Numbered from the stretch's first letter, positions 41,731-50,469 are shown. The stretch: 64,000 nt of DNA from Streptomyces sp. Ag109_O5-10 (GCF_900105755.1 NZ_FNTQ01000001.1:248001-312000); one strand, 5' to 3'. Numbers and translations are program-made. Notes: generated by a model not told the origin, from the sequence alone.

Positions 41731-42408
41731 ATGCCGACCGCGACGGAACGGGCCAGGGCCGAGGCCCTGCTCACTGCCCACGGGCAGACCTACGCGCAAG
41801 AGGCCGGTGTGAAACTGCGCGACACGCCGCAGCCGCTCTACCAATTGCTGGTGCTGGCCCACCTGCTCAGCGCACGGATCAGGGCGTCCGTGGCCGCTGA
41901 CGCCGCGCGCGCCCTGTTCGACGACGGCATGCGCAACCCGAAACGCATGAGTGAATCCACCTGGCAGCAACGCGTGGACGCCCTCGGCAAGGGCCACTAC
42001 CGCCGCTACGACGAACGCACCGCCACCCAGCTCGGCGAGGTGGCCGACCGGCTGCTGGAGTGGTACGGCGGCGATCTGCGCAGGCTCCGGGAGGCCGCCG
42101 GCGGCGACGTCGAGGAATGCAAACGTCTGCTGCGCGAACTACCCGGCATCGGGCCTGCCGGCGCGGACATCTTCCTGCGGGAGGCACAGGGAGTCTGGCC
42201 CGAGGCCGCGCCGTATTTCGACGCCAAGGCCCTCCAGGGCGCCGCCCGGCTCGGTCTCCCGGAATCCCCGAACGCCGTCGCCCGCCTGGCAGAGGAGAAG
42301 GACTACCCAGCGTTTGCGGCCGGCCTGGTGCGATCCGCGCTCGACAAGCGAGTGGCGGAGGACGTCACGGCCAGGTCCCGCGAGACCGAGCCCACGACCA
42401 CGGGTTAG
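41731..42408 (+). CDS. HhH-GPD base-excision glycosylase-like protein (endonuclease III relative)
   Basis: 225 residues, ATG 41731 with AAGGAG upstream. LYQLLVLAHLLSARIRASVA and VDALGKGHYRRYDERTATQL are the helical lobe of the endonuclease III superfamily; ECKRLLRELPGIGPAGADIF is the helix-hairpin-helix, with Pro-Ala where bifunctional enzymes have the catalytic Lys (GxGxKTA), and FDAKALQGAARLGLP has the conserved Asp position (VDTHV in Nth). The C-terminal 4Fe-4S cluster cysteines are absent. So it may be a monofunctional glycosylase without lyase activity, or a DNA-binding relative. Confidence 0.78.
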   Translation: MPTATERARAEALLTAHGQTYAQEAGVKLRDTPQPLYQLLVLAHLLSARIRASVAADAARALFDDGMRNPKRMSESTWQQRVDALGKGHYRRYDERTATQLGEVADRLLEWYGGDLRRLREAAGGDVEECKRLLRELPGIGPAGADIFLREAQGVWPEAAPYFDAKALQGAARLGLPESPNAVARLAEEKDYPAFAAGLVRSALDKRVAEDVTARSRETEPTTTG

Positions 42409-42919
42409 AAACCGCAGCACGTCATGTCCGGTCTGACAAGTGCGCCGAGAGTCGCGTCGCTGCCGCCACCGCCGGGCGCGTCGCGCGGGGCGTTGGGCCG
42501 TCGGAGGCGAGGCGGGAGCCACGGGGAGGGGTACAGCCCTGCCGCTCCGGGCAGTCGCAGGCCCTGCGCGCCGGCGGCCGCCCACGCAGCACGGCTCCGG
42601 CTCCGGGGGCGAGGTCCTCGGGTGCGGGTGCGGGTGCCCGAGCGGACCACGGGCCCGAGCCGACGCGGGTCGACCGGACCCGCCGCTCGGGTAGGTGTGG
42701 CGGCTGCGCAGGTGCGGCGGCCCGCCTTGGGGACCGAGTCGGTGGAGTCGTTGTCCCGGGTGGCCCAGCGGTGGGTGGGCGTCAGGCTCCGGAAGCGGCT
42801 GTCGGCCCAGGCGTCGCGACATCAGTGCGCACCGTCAGGCGGCGTCCGCCCGCCGTCCGGGTACTCGTGCAACGACGTGCAACGCGACCGCAGCCGAGAA
42901 GAGAAGTAAGGGGACAAGA
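42409..42919. other. 511-bp region without a clear gene
   Basis: Open frames exist in this GC-rich stretch, for example one on the plus strand with ESVESLSRVAQRWVGVRLRK near 42740-42800, but the rest is Arg/Pro/Gly-rich and not protein-like. The last 20 bases contain AAGGGGA, the ribosome site of the next gene. Confidence 0.4.
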
Positions 42920-43447
42920 ATGACGACACCGATGCCGGGCACCCGCCCGAAGCTTGGCGAGGTCCGCGTGGACCTGCTGGGCATCTACCTCAACGACCAC
43001 CTGGCAGGTTCCACGGTCGGAGCCGGACGCGCCCAGTTCATGGCCCGATCGCATCGCGACCCGCCCTACGCGGAACCACTGCGGCACCTCGCGGACGAGA
43101 TCGCCGAGGACCGTACGAGCCTGCTGCGCATCATGCGAGGCCTGGGCGTGCCGCCGCGCCGCTACAAGGTCGCGGCGTCCGGCGCGGCCGAGCGACTGGG
43201 GCGTCTCAAGAGCAACGGGCGCCTCTGCAGGCGTTCACCTCTGACGCTGGTCGTCGAACTTGAATTCCTCCGACTGGGGGTGGAGGGAAAGAAGCTCGGC
43301 TGGCGCACCCTGCGCACCCTGGCCGAGGCCGACGGCCGCCTCGACGAGCAGCAGCTCGACGGGTTGATGGCGCGAGCTGAGCGGCAGATCAGCACGCTGG
43401 AGGAGCTGCGCGTCCGAGCGGTCCGGGACGTGCTGCTCACCGGCTGA
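42920..43447 (+). CDS. Conserved helical protein, ferritin-like fold possible
   Basis: 175 residues, ATG 42920 behind AAGGGGA. Strongly helical: VDLLGIYLNDHLAGSTVGAG, EPLRHLADEIAEDRTSLLRI, VVELEFLRLGVEGKKLGWRT, QLDGLMARAERQISTLEELR. The spacing of acidic residues (LADEIAEDR, VVELEFL, EELR) recalls ferritin-like four-helix bundles, but no complete ExxH metal pair is visible. The family is common in streptomycetes, usually near genes of stress response; function not known. Confidence 0.72.
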   Translation: MTTPMPGTRPKLGEVRVDLLGIYLNDHLAGSTVGAGRAQFMARSHRDPPYAEPLRHLADEIAEDRTSLLRIMRGLGVPPRRYKVAASGAAERLGRLKSNGRLCRRSPLTLVVELEFLRLGVEGKKLGWRTLRTLAEADGRLDEQQLDGLMARAERQISTLEELRVRAVRDVLLTG

Positions 43448-43490
43448 CGCGCGGTGGCGGGACCGACGGCTCGACCGTTCGGCCTTCGCC

Positions 43491-43740
43491 GTGAGGCCGG
43501 CGTTCACCGCGCGGACGCCGGACCTGCTGGAGCTGGGCGCCGGCAGCGGCATGCTCGCGGTGGCGGCGGCCCGGCTCGGCGGCCGGGTCACCGCGGTGGA
43601 CATCTCGTGCCGAGCTGTCGTCGCCACCTGGATCAACGCTCCGCACCACGGAGACCTTCGGCTGTGCCGCGGCGAGCTGACGGCGGCGGGCCCCGGCGGC
43701 CGACGCTTCGACCTGGTGATCGCCGATGCGGATCCGCTCT
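43491..43740 (+). pseudogene. SAM-dependent methyltransferase fragment
   Basis: LLELGAGSGMLAVAAARLGG then RVTAVDISCRAVVATWINAP and FDLVIADADPLF are motif I, post-I and motif II of class I methyltransferases. No start, N-terminal helix or C-terminal half belongs to it; after about 43740 the frame becomes unrelated Arg-rich sequence. It seems to be a truncated copy lying between two intact genes. Confidence 0.6.
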
Positions 43741-44067
43741 TCCACGTGGCCGAGGACCGTTCCCCAGGCGGATCCGGGCGCCACGGTCGCGGCGACGTGC
43801 CCGCCCTGCAGACGGGGCGCCCCCACCGTCGCCTCCTCCGGAGCCCGAATGGTTGTGCGCGTCGGCGAAGCCCTTCACCTCTCCTGCGGAGTCGGGTGCC
43901 GGTGAACGACTCGCTGGTGACGTCGCCTGGCCTGACGTCGCGCCGGCCGGGCTTCGCGACACTCCCCGGAAGAAAGGTCGTGTGCCGCTGTCGATCCGGG
44001 AGCCTGCTGTTCGACGTCATGGTGTGGGGCGCTCGGCCACACGACGACACGACAGGGTTCGGTGAGG

Positions 44068-44718
44068 ATGCGCATGGATCAATTGCTGAGAGTCATGAAC
44101 TTCATGGTCTCGAGTGACGGAATCGGTGCCGGTGAGCAGCAGAGTCTGGAGAGGCCGTTCGGCCTCGACGGTGCGGAACGGCTGTTCTCCTGGGCCGGAG
44201 CCACGGCGAGCTGGCCCATGCGCACGGATCCCGGGGGCAGCCGGGGCCTGGACGACTACTTCACGCGGGACTTCGCGCGCAACATCGGGGCCGAGATCAT
44301 GGGCCGCAACAAGTTCGGGCCCCAGCGTGGGCCCTGGCAGGACCTCGAATGGCGCGGCTGGTGGGGCGAGGAGCCCCCGTTCCGCACCCCGGTGTTCGTC
44401 ATGACCCACCACGAGCGTCCCTCGTTCACACTCTCCGACACCACGTTCCACTTCGTCGAAGGCACCCCGGCGACGGTTCTCGAACGGGCCCGGGAAGCGG
44501 CGCAGGGCAAGGACGTCCGACTGGGCGGCGGGGTCAGCACGGTCCGGCAGTTCCTCGATGCCGACCTCGTGGACACCCTGCATGTCGTGGTCGCGCCGGT
44601 GACGTTCGGGTCCGGGCTACGGCTGTGGAAATCCCCCGACGAACTGCTCGACCGGTTCCACCTGGAGGTCGTGCCCAGCCCGAGCGGCGTGACGCACCAC
44701 TTGTTCTGGCGAAGGTGA
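44068..44718 (+). CDS. Dihydrofolate reductase-like (RibD C-terminal domain) protein
   Basis: 216 residues. MDQLLRVMNFMVSSDGIGAG is the first strand and loop of the family (normally NFxVSLDGxxAG), then GAEIMGRNKFGPQRGPW, TPVFVMTHHERPSF, FVEGTPATVLERAREAAQGK, DVRLGGGVSTVRQFLDADLV (NADPH GGG loop) and a C-terminal strand pair. These are cytosolic NADPH-dependent reductases or orphans. ATG 44068 or 44074 can start; GTGAGG precedes both. Confidence 0.85.
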   Translation: MRMDQLLRVMNFMVSSDGIGAGEQQSLERPFGLDGAERLFSWAGATASWPMRTDPGGSRGLDDYFTRDFARNIGAEIMGRNKFGPQRGPWQDLEWRGWWGEEPPFRTPVFVMTHHERPSFTLSDTTFHFVEGTPATVLERAREAAQGKDVRLGGGVSTVRQFLDADLVDTLHVVVAPVTFGSGLRLWKSPDELLDRFHLEVVPSPSGVTHHLFWRR

Positions 44719-44770
44719 CCTGCGGAGGCCCGGACCGCCGCCGGCCGTGCGTGAGAAGATTCCGCCGCGC

Positions 44771-44824
44771 CGCAGGCCGGCCGTCCCTCGCAGGCCGGCC
44801 GTCCCTCGCAGGCCGGCCGTCCCT
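44771..44824. repeat. Three exact tandem copies of an 18-bp unit
   Basis: Unit CGCAGGCCGGCCGTCCCT at 44771, 44789 and 44807, followed by a partial, diverged fourth copy. Each contains the self-complementary GGCCGGCC, so the array can form several small hairpins. It lies between the ends of two convergent genes and may help terminate both. Confidence 0.9.
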
Positions 44825-44865
44825 CGCGGGGCGGCCGGGCTGCGGCCGGCAGGCGCGATGAGCCG

Positions 44866-47337
44866 TTACGGCTTCACGCGCACGATCTGCGGGTCGTGGT
44901 CGCTGGTCTGGTCGGCGAACTCGCTGTTGATGTGCACCACGTCGTAGTCGGCGCCGTGCTTCAGGCCCGGGCTGACCAGGATGTGGTCGAGGACCTGGGA
45001 GTTGCCCTCGTAGACGTAGGAGTAACGCTCCTTGACCGGCAGGGTGTTCACCAGGTCGGTGAGGATCTCGCCGTTGTCCGTGAGCGAGGTCGCCGCGGGC
45101 GAGAACTGGTAGTCGTTCAGGTCGCCCAGGACGACCAGGTTCGCCTTGGGGTCCGCCTTCTCCAGCGACTCGACGAACTCCCGCTCCACCAGGGCCTGTC
45201 GGTTGCGCTGCGCCTCGGAGCTGCGTACCGGCGGCTGGAAGCGGCTGTCGATCGCCTGGTCGCCGCCCTTGCTGTTGAAGTGGTTGGCGATGACGAACAG
45301 CGTCCTGCCGCGGAAGGTGAACTCGCCCGCGAGCGGCTTGCGCGAGTCGGTCCACGCGCTGTCGGTCGGCGCGATCCGGCCCGGCGACGCGGTCAGGTGC
45401 GTGTCCGCGCCCGTGCCGGTGACACCGACGGCCGTCGTGGAGTCGCCGCCCGGCCGGTCGTTGAACTGCACGCGGTCGGGGTTGAACAGGAACGCCTGGC
45501 GGATGTTGCCGCCCGGCTGGCCGCCGTCCTTGTCGTTGACGGGGTCGATCTGCCGCCACTCGTAGCGGGGGCCGCCGGCCGCGACGATCGCGTCGACCAG
45601 CTTGCCGAGGGTCTTGTCGGCGGCGACCGTGCCGTCGTCGGTGGCGCCGCTGTTGTCCTGGATCTCCTCCAGGGCGACGATGTCGGGCGAACGCAGGTTG
45701 GTCACCAGGCCCTTGGCGAGCGCGTCGAACTTCGACTGCGCGTTGCCGGGCGCGAGGTTCTCCACGTTGTACGTGGCGACGCTCACCTGCGAGGAGCTCT
45801 GCTTCGCCGTCACCTCGGGCTTGATGCCGCCGCTGCGGACGGTGCCGATGGTGCGGGCCTGCACCGCGTAGGTGCCGGCGAACTGGTTGTAGTCCAGGGG
45901 CCCTTCGGTGGCGCCCTCCAGCGTGTCGCCCACGTTCGCCACGGGGAACGCCTGCTGGGCGGTCGGGATCAGCGACTGGACCATCAGCCGGCCCGAGTTG
46001 GGGTCGTCGTATCCCGTGTAGAGGGTGCCGCCCCGCTTGGTGGGGTTCTGGTCCGGCTGGACGGTCACCCACAACTCCGAGTACGGGTCGGTCGCGCCGA
46101 CCACCCGGCTGCTGCCGATGCGGACGTTCATGCCCTCCAGCGACTCGTAGGTGTCGAGGGCGTACTCGTCGGGGCGCAGCGGCAGGTTCTCTATGCTCGC
46201 GCCACCCGCCTGGGGGGCGAACTGCTCGGGCACCGAGTGCTCGTCGAGGACGACCGGGGCCGGCACGGCGTTGCCGCTCGACACGACGTTCACGGTGGCC
46301 TTGGTCAGTTCGGTGACGGACTGGGTGCCGGTGTCCTGGCCGCCCGGGTAGTACTCCTGGACCGTGGCGTCGAGGGAGACGCTGTCGCCGACCTGCACGG
46401 TGGGCGTGGTGGAACCGGTGAAGACGAGGATGCCCTCGCTGGTACGGGGGTCGGCGTCGGGGTTCGGGTCCTGGACCCAGTAGCCCCGCGAGGAGCCGTA
46501 CGAGCGGACGCCCGTGACGATGCCGGTGACACCGGAGACGGTCTTGCCGTTGAGCGGCGAGATGCGGGCGTCGCCCTGGATGTCGTGGATCTTCGCCGGG
46601 GTGGCCGGCGGGGTGGTGGCGGGCGGCGTGCTCGCCGGGTCGGTCGGGGTCGTGCCGCCGCCGGTGCTCCCGGAGTTCTGCGGGGACGGGTCGCCCGCGG
46701 TGAAGTCCGCGGCGTTGTCGTCGGTGTCGGCGAGGGTGGCCGCGCGGGCCACGGACGCGGTGTTGCCGGCTCCGGCCGCGGCGCCGTTGCCCTCGTGCAC
46801 CACGGCGGTGCCGAAGCCGACCAGGTCCTTGACCCGCGAGTCGGCCTGGCAGTCGGCGGCGGTGAGGCAGGTCAGCGGGTCGCTGCCGGTGACCAGCGCG
46901 ATGGTGCCGTTGGTGCCGGACATGTTGATGGAGCCGGTCGCGTCGGGCGTCGGCAGCGCCTTGGTGCCGCCCGTGCCCGCGGCCTCCTGGACCAGGTAGC
47001 GGCCGCCGCCGGCGAGCGAGCCGGTGAGCGGGGTCGACTGCCACTTGGAGGAGGCGGTCGGCGCGCCCGGCAGGTACTGGACGCTGTAGCCGCTCAGGTC
47101 GACCGAGCCGCTGCCGGCGTTGGCCAGCTCGACGAAGTCGTTGGTGTACGTGGCGCCCGAGTTGCCGCCGCCGCCGTAGACCTCGGCGATCAGCGCCTCG
47201 TGCGAGGCGGCCATGGCGTTGATGCTCAGACCGGCCGTGGCGAGTACCACGGCGCCAGCGATGCCGTAGGGCAGGGCGCGCTTGCGTCTGGAGCGCTGGG
47301 GACGCGTCTCGGCGGCCTCGGATGAGGGGTGCGACAC
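44866..47337 (-). CDS. Large secreted nuclease with lamin-tail and endonuclease/exonuclease/phosphatase domains
   Basis: 823 residues from GTG 47337, with AAGGAG 8 bases upstream. A basic head RRKRALPYGIAGAVVLATAG forms a long signal peptide ending near AMAAS. Domain 1, about residues 40-175, is a lamin-tail domain (ALIAEVYGGGGNSGATYTND, FVELANAGSGSVDLSGYSVQ). After a Pro/Thr linker an OB-like part (VSGVTGIVTGVRSYGSSRGY) precedes the catalytic domain from about 520: VATYNVENLAPGN, VALEEIQDNSG, VIANHFNSKGGD, VVLGDLNDYQF and SDHDPQIV, the full set of metal and catalytic motifs of ExeM-type DNases. It likely degrades extracellular DNA or RNA for nutrients. Confidence 0.93.
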   Translation of the reverse strand: MSHPSSEAAETRPQRSRRKRALPYGIAGAVVLATAGLSINAMAASHEALIAEVYGGGGNSGATYTNDFVELANAGSGSVDLSGYSVQYLPGAPTASSKWQSTPLTGSLAGGGRYLVQEAAGTGGTKALPTPDATGSINMSGTNGTIALVTGSDPLTCLTAADCQADSRVKDLVGFGTAVVHEGNGAAAGAGNTASVARAATLADTDDNAADFTAGDPSPQNSGSTGGGTTPTDPASTPPATTPPATPAKIHDIQGDARISPLNGKTVSGVTGIVTGVRSYGSSRGYWVQDPNPDADPRTSEGILVFTGSTTPTVQVGDSVSLDATVQEYYPGGQDTGTQSVTELTKATVNVVSSGNAVPAPVVLDEHSVPEQFAPQAGGASIENLPLRPDEYALDTYESLEGMNVRIGSSRVVGATDPYSELWVTVQPDQNPTKRGGTLYTGYDDPNSGRLMVQSLIPTAQQAFPVANVGDTLEGATEGPLDYNQFAGTYAVQARTIGTVRSGGIKPEVTAKQSSSQVSVATYNVENLAPGNAQSKFDALAKGLVTNLRSPDIVALEEIQDNSGATDDGTVAADKTLGKLVDAIVAAGGPRYEWRQIDPVNDKDGGQPGGNIRQAFLFNPDRVQFNDRPGGDSTTAVGVTGTGADTHLTASPGRIAPTDSAWTDSRKPLAGEFTFRGRTLFVIANHFNSKGGDQAIDSRFQPPVRSSEAQRNRQALVEREFVESLEKADPKANLVVLGDLNDYQFSPAATSLTDNGEILTDLVNTLPVKERYSYVYEGNSQVLDHILVSPGLKHGADYDVVHINSEFADQTSDHDPQIVRVKP

Positions 47338-47678
47338 GGAGGAGTCTCCTTCATGCAGACTGCGTGACGTGGGTACTTGAGCGCGCCGGGCCCGCCCGGG
47401 CGTACGACCAGCCAAGATACGCGCGTAGACAACCGGGCCCCAATACTTGGGAGATGAACTCTGGGACACAAACGAAGGTCTGGCATTCCGGTTCGGTGGC
47501 GTGATGTTCCCGTGTGCCCCGGCGGCGGCCATGACCAGCTCCGCGCGGGCCTCTTTGAGAAGTGACACCGATGAATGCGATGTACCCGAGCTGTTGGACT
47601 CGGTAATCGAGCCGGGGCACAGTAGGCACGTTCACCCCAAGAACGGTACGAAACCCACTGTCACCTGCGGAGACCCCC
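47338..47678. other. Divergent intergenic region
   Basis: 341 bp between the secreted nuclease and the aldo/keto reductase. It must hold both promoters; no clear palindrome or gene is seen. GCGCGCCGGGCCCGCCCGGGC near 47384 is a GC-rich self-complementary block. Confidence 0.4.
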
Positions 47679-48722
47679 ATGAACCACGTCGCGGACCCCG
47701 AGCGGTACAACGGCACGATGCGCTACCGGCGCACCGGGCGTTCGGGCCTCGACCTGCCCGTCCTGTCCCTGGGCTACTGGCACAACTTCGGCGACGACCG
47801 GTCGTTCGAGAGCCAGCGGGACATCGCCCTGCGCGCCTTCGACCTCGGCATCACCCACCACGACCTGGCCAACAACTACGGCCCGCCCTACGGCTCCGCG
47901 GAACTCAACTTCGGTCGGCTGCTGAAGCAGGACCTCGCGCCGTACCGGGACGAGCTGGTCGTCTCCACGAAGGCCGGCTGGGACATGTGGCCCGGCCCCT
48001 ACGGCCAGGGCGGCGGCTCCCGCAAGTACCTGCTGGCCTCCCTCGACCAGTCCCTGCGGCGCATGGGCCTCGACTACGTCGACATCTTCTACTCCCACCG
48101 CCTCGACGCCGGCACGCCCCTGGAGGAGACCATGGGCGCGCTGGACACCGCGGTCCGCCAGGGCAAGGCCCTGTACGTGGGAATCTCCTCGTACGACGCC
48201 GAGCGCACCCGGCAGGCCGCCTCGATCCTGCGGGAACTGGGGACGCCTCTCCTCATCCACCAGCCGTCGTACAGCATGGTGAACCGCTGGATCGAGACGG
48301 ACGGGCTGCTGGACGCGGCGCAGGAGGAGGGCTTCGGCGTCATCGGGTTCACGGCGCTGGCGCAGGGCCTGCTCACCGGGCGCTACCTCGACGGCATCCC
48401 GGAGGGCTCGCGGGCCGCGGCCGGCACGTCGTTCGACGCGGACTGGCTGTCGGACGACATGCTGAGCAGGCTGCGCGCCCTCGACTCCATCGCCCGGCGC
48501 CGTGGGCAGACGCTCGCGCAGATGGCGCTCGCCTGGGCACTGCGGGACCGGCGGGTCACCTCGCTGGTCATCGGCGCGTCGCGTACCGAGCAGCTCGAGC
48601 AGAACGTCGCCGCGCTGGAGAACATGGAGTTCACCGCCGAGGAGCTGGCCGAGATCGACACGTACGCCGTCGAAGGCGGCGTCGACCTGTGGCACGACGC
48701 CCGGACCGGCCAGATGCACTGA
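47679..48722 (+). CDS. Aldo/keto reductase, MgrA/YghZ type
   Basis: 347 residues, cytosolic NADPH-dependent TIM barrel. Tetrad visible: Asp in THHDLANNYG, Tyr in the same loop, Lys in VVSTKAGWDMW, His in DIFYSHRLDAG. MRYRRTGRSGLDLPVLSLGY and the ESQRDIALRAFDLG helix, WNKGPYGQGGGSRKYLLASL-like segment (GPYGQGGGSRKYLLASLDQS) are characteristic of the L-glyceraldehyde-3-phosphate/methylglyoxal reductase group (YghZ, MgrA). C-terminal ALDSIARRRGQTLAQMALAW also fits. Role in carbonyl detoxification is inferred from family. GGAGA precedes the ATG. Confidence 0.93.
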   Translation: MNHVADPERYNGTMRYRRTGRSGLDLPVLSLGYWHNFGDDRSFESQRDIALRAFDLGITHHDLANNYGPPYGSAELNFGRLLKQDLAPYRDELVVSTKAGWDMWPGPYGQGGGSRKYLLASLDQSLRRMGLDYVDIFYSHRLDAGTPLEETMGALDTAVRQGKALYVGISSYDAERTRQAASILRELGTPLLIHQPSYSMVNRWIETDGLLDAAQEEGFGVIGFTALAQGLLTGRYLDGIPEGSRAAAGTSFDADWLSDDMLSRLRALDSIARRRGQTLAQMALAWALRDRRVTSLVIGASRTEQLEQNVAALENMEFTAEELAEIDTYAVEGGVDLWHDARTGQMH

Positions 48723-48980
48723 CGCCGGGCACGCGTCGGCCGACGGGCCGCCCGACGGCCGACGCGGCCTTGGCTCCGTAGGCCGACAGGGGCGCGCTCC
48801 GGGTGCGGGGGATGTACTGCTCCGGCCCGCCGGGGCGGTGCCGGGGCCCGTATCGGGTGCAGCAGGGAGTGCCGGTCCGCAGGAGATGCCCCGCGTACCA
48901 CTGTCACCTCGGTCCGGTGAGCGTGAGCAGGTGCGGCGTCTCCTTCGGGGCCCCGATCGCCGGCGGGACCGCCAGGGCCC

Positions 48981-49541
48981 TCAGCTCTGGCGGATCTCGC
49001 GCGACAGACGGATCGCCGAGGCGAGGAAGAAGATCCCGCCGAGCGTGGCGTAGCCGGCGAGGGTGGCGAGCGAGGGGTCGTCCTGCGTGGCGCTTCGGAT
49101 GAAGTTGGCGCCGGCGAGGACGGAGATGCCGCCGCTGAGGATCATGGCCCACTGGCCGCCCATCGGGCGTCGCGCGACGCCCACGAGGAGCTGGATGAGG
49201 CCGGAGACGACCGCCCACGCACCCCAGACGCGCAGTACGTCGGCGACGCCCGAGGCGCCGGCGACCACGACACCGACGGCCGCGAGCGCACTGACGGCCA
49301 TGTTGACGTACAGGCCCTTGACCGGCCCGGCAGCGCGCGCCGACCTGGCGTCGACGACGGCCGCGGCCACGTCGAAGGCGGGATAGACGAAGAGCAGCAG
49401 CTTGGCGGCGACGGTGAGGTCGGAGCCGGACACCAGCAGGAGCGCGGCCCACACGGCGGCGAAGACGAAGCGGACGATGTACAGCCGGCGCAGGGCGGGC
49501 ATGGCGCCGATGGTCTCGGCGGAGCCGGTGGTGGATGCCAT
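48981..49541 (-). CDS. Six-helix membrane protein of the DUF308/HdeD-like group
   Basis: 186 residues. Hydrophobic segments: LYIVRFVFAAVWAALLLVSG, AAKLLLFVYPAFDVAAAVVD, LYVNMAVSALAAVGVVVAGA, RVWGAWAVVSGLIQLLVGVA, QWAMILSGGISVLAGANFIR and LAGYATLGGIFFLASAIRLS. The pattern WGxWxxxxGxxQLxxxxxRR, then QWxMIxSGGxSxxxG is that of HdeD-like proteins, linked to acid or general stress in other bacteria. Divergent from a tetR gene with a palindromic operator next to its own start, so very probably repressed by that TetR protein. Confidence 0.82.
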   Translation of the reverse strand: MASTTGSAETIGAMPALRRLYIVRFVFAAVWAALLLVSGSDLTVAAKLLLFVYPAFDVAAAVVDARSARAAGPVKGLYVNMAVSALAAVGVVVAGASGVADVLRVWGAWAVVSGLIQLLVGVARRPMGGQWAMILSGGISVLAGANFIRSATQDDPSLATLAGYATLGGIFFLASAIRLSREIRQS

Positions 49542-49565
49542 GGGGTTCTCCAGTGGGTGCGAAGT

Positions 49566-49583
49566 AGAGAGAACGTTCTCTCT
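49566..49583. promoter_or_regulatory. 18-bp perfect palindrome, TetR operator 1
   Basis: AGAGAGAACGTTCTCTCT, exactly self-complementary, 25 bp before the membrane protein start, in the divergent promoter region with tetR. The sequence AGAGCGTTCT recurs 55 bp away near the tetR promoter, giving a second, weaker site. Such an arrangement lets one repressor control both genes. Confidence 0.88.
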
Positions 49584-49618
49584 TTACGGCAGCCTGGCAC
49601 AGCACCCTCGCGAAAACA

Positions 49619-49634
49619 AGAGAGAGCGTTCTAC
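49619..49634. promoter_or_regulatory. Second copy of the operator at the tetR promoter
   Basis: AGAGAGAGCGTTCTAC differs from operator 1 at three positions (an imperfect palindrome AGA-G-CGTTCT). TACACT at about 49638-49643 can be the -10 element of tetR, so binding here would block it. Weaker match suggests autoregulation at higher repressor levels. Confidence 0.65.
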
Positions 49635-49651
49635 CCGCTACACTGGGCGGC

Positions 49652-50380
49652 ATGGCAAAGACGGAAGCCGGCACAGGTACAGGCGCGGGCAGGCGGGTCT
49701 CCGAGGCCCGGGAACGGCTCCTGAGGACTGCCGGGCAGCTCTTCTACGCGGAGGGCATCCATACGGTGGGCGTCGACCGTCTGGTGGCCGAGTCGAAGGT
49801 CACCAACGCCACCTTCTACCGCCACTTCCGCAGCAAAGAGGACCTGGCCGTCGCCTACATCGGAAGCGTCGACCAGGCGATCCGCGCCCAGATCGGCTCG
49901 CTGACGGCCGCGAAGGTGCCGGCCGACGCCGTCCTGCGGGGCATCGGTGCGTCCCTGGTCGAGCAGATCCGTTCGCCCGGCTACCGCGGATGCGCCTTCC
50001 TCAACGCGGCGGCGGAGTTCCCCGATCCCGGCCACCCGGTCCACCGGGCCGTCGTGGAACACCGCGAATGGTTCCTTCAGACGATCACCGGACTGTTCGC
50101 CGAGATCACGACCGTGCAGGCCGAGTACGCCGGGCGGCATTTCGTCATGCTCCGCGACGGCGCGATGAGCGCCGGCTACCTGGGCGACCCCGTCATGGCC
50201 GGCGAGACGCTGCTGCGCGGCATCGAAGGGCTGCTGCGGATCCACACCGCCCGCGGGCAGGACGAGCGCACCGCCTCCGCCTCCGCATCCGCATCCGCAT
50301 CCGCATCCGCATCCGGTCAGGTCTCCCCGGCGGCCACGACGGTCTCCGACCTCGCGTGCTCACCGCCCCCCAGCGCGTAG
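49652..50380 (+). CDS. TetR-family regulator with an Ala-Ser repeat tail
   Basis: 242 residues. HTH region: ERLLRTAGQLFYAEGIHTVG, VDRLVAESKVTNATFYRHFR, SKEDLAVAYI, classical TetR. Ligand domain residues 75-200 with GCAFLNAAAEFPDPGHPVHR, the pattern of the TetR_C_33-like/AcrR subgroup with a conserved cysteine. The last 40 residues hold an alternating Ala-Ser run (ASASASASASASAS) coded by a hexanucleotide repeat and are probably disordered. Divergent from the membrane protein; two operators lie between. Confidence 0.9.
   Translation: MAKTEAGTGTGAGRRVSEARERLLRTAGQLFYAEGIHTVGVDRLVAESKVTNATFYRHFRSKEDLAVAYIGSVDQAIRAQIGSLTAAKVPADAVLRGIGASLVEQIRSPGYRGCAFLNAAAEFPDPGHPVHRAVVEHREWFLQTITGLFAEITTVQAEYAGRHFVMLRDGAMSAGYLGDPVMAGETLLRGIEGLLRIHTARGQDERTASASASASASASASGQVSPAATTVSDLACSPPPSA
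50271..50312. repeat. Hexanucleotide repeat inside the tetR gene
   Basis: Seven tandem hexamers: CCGCCT twice, then CCGCAT five times, coding alternating Ser-Ala in the C-terminal tail of the TetR protein. Changes in copy number keep the frame and only alter tail length. Confidence 0.9.
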
Positions 50381-50469
50381 CCGCGACCGGCGCGCCACCG
50401 GCCACGCCGCGGACAGGGGCCGGGCGGGCACAGCACGGAACGGATCCGGTCGGGTCCCTGCCGAGGCCG

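Noticed and set aside
42424..42909. A 160-codon gene before the helical hypothetical protein
   Set aside because: Mostly Arg/Pro/Gly-rich; only a short stretch looks protein-like and no ribosome site is seen.
44771..44824. CRISPR array
   Set aside because: The 18-bp units are directly adjacent without spacers and no cas genes are present.
44896..47325. Long plus-strand frame opposite the secreted nuclease
   Set aside because: Shadow of a strongly GC-biased gene; no protein-like features.
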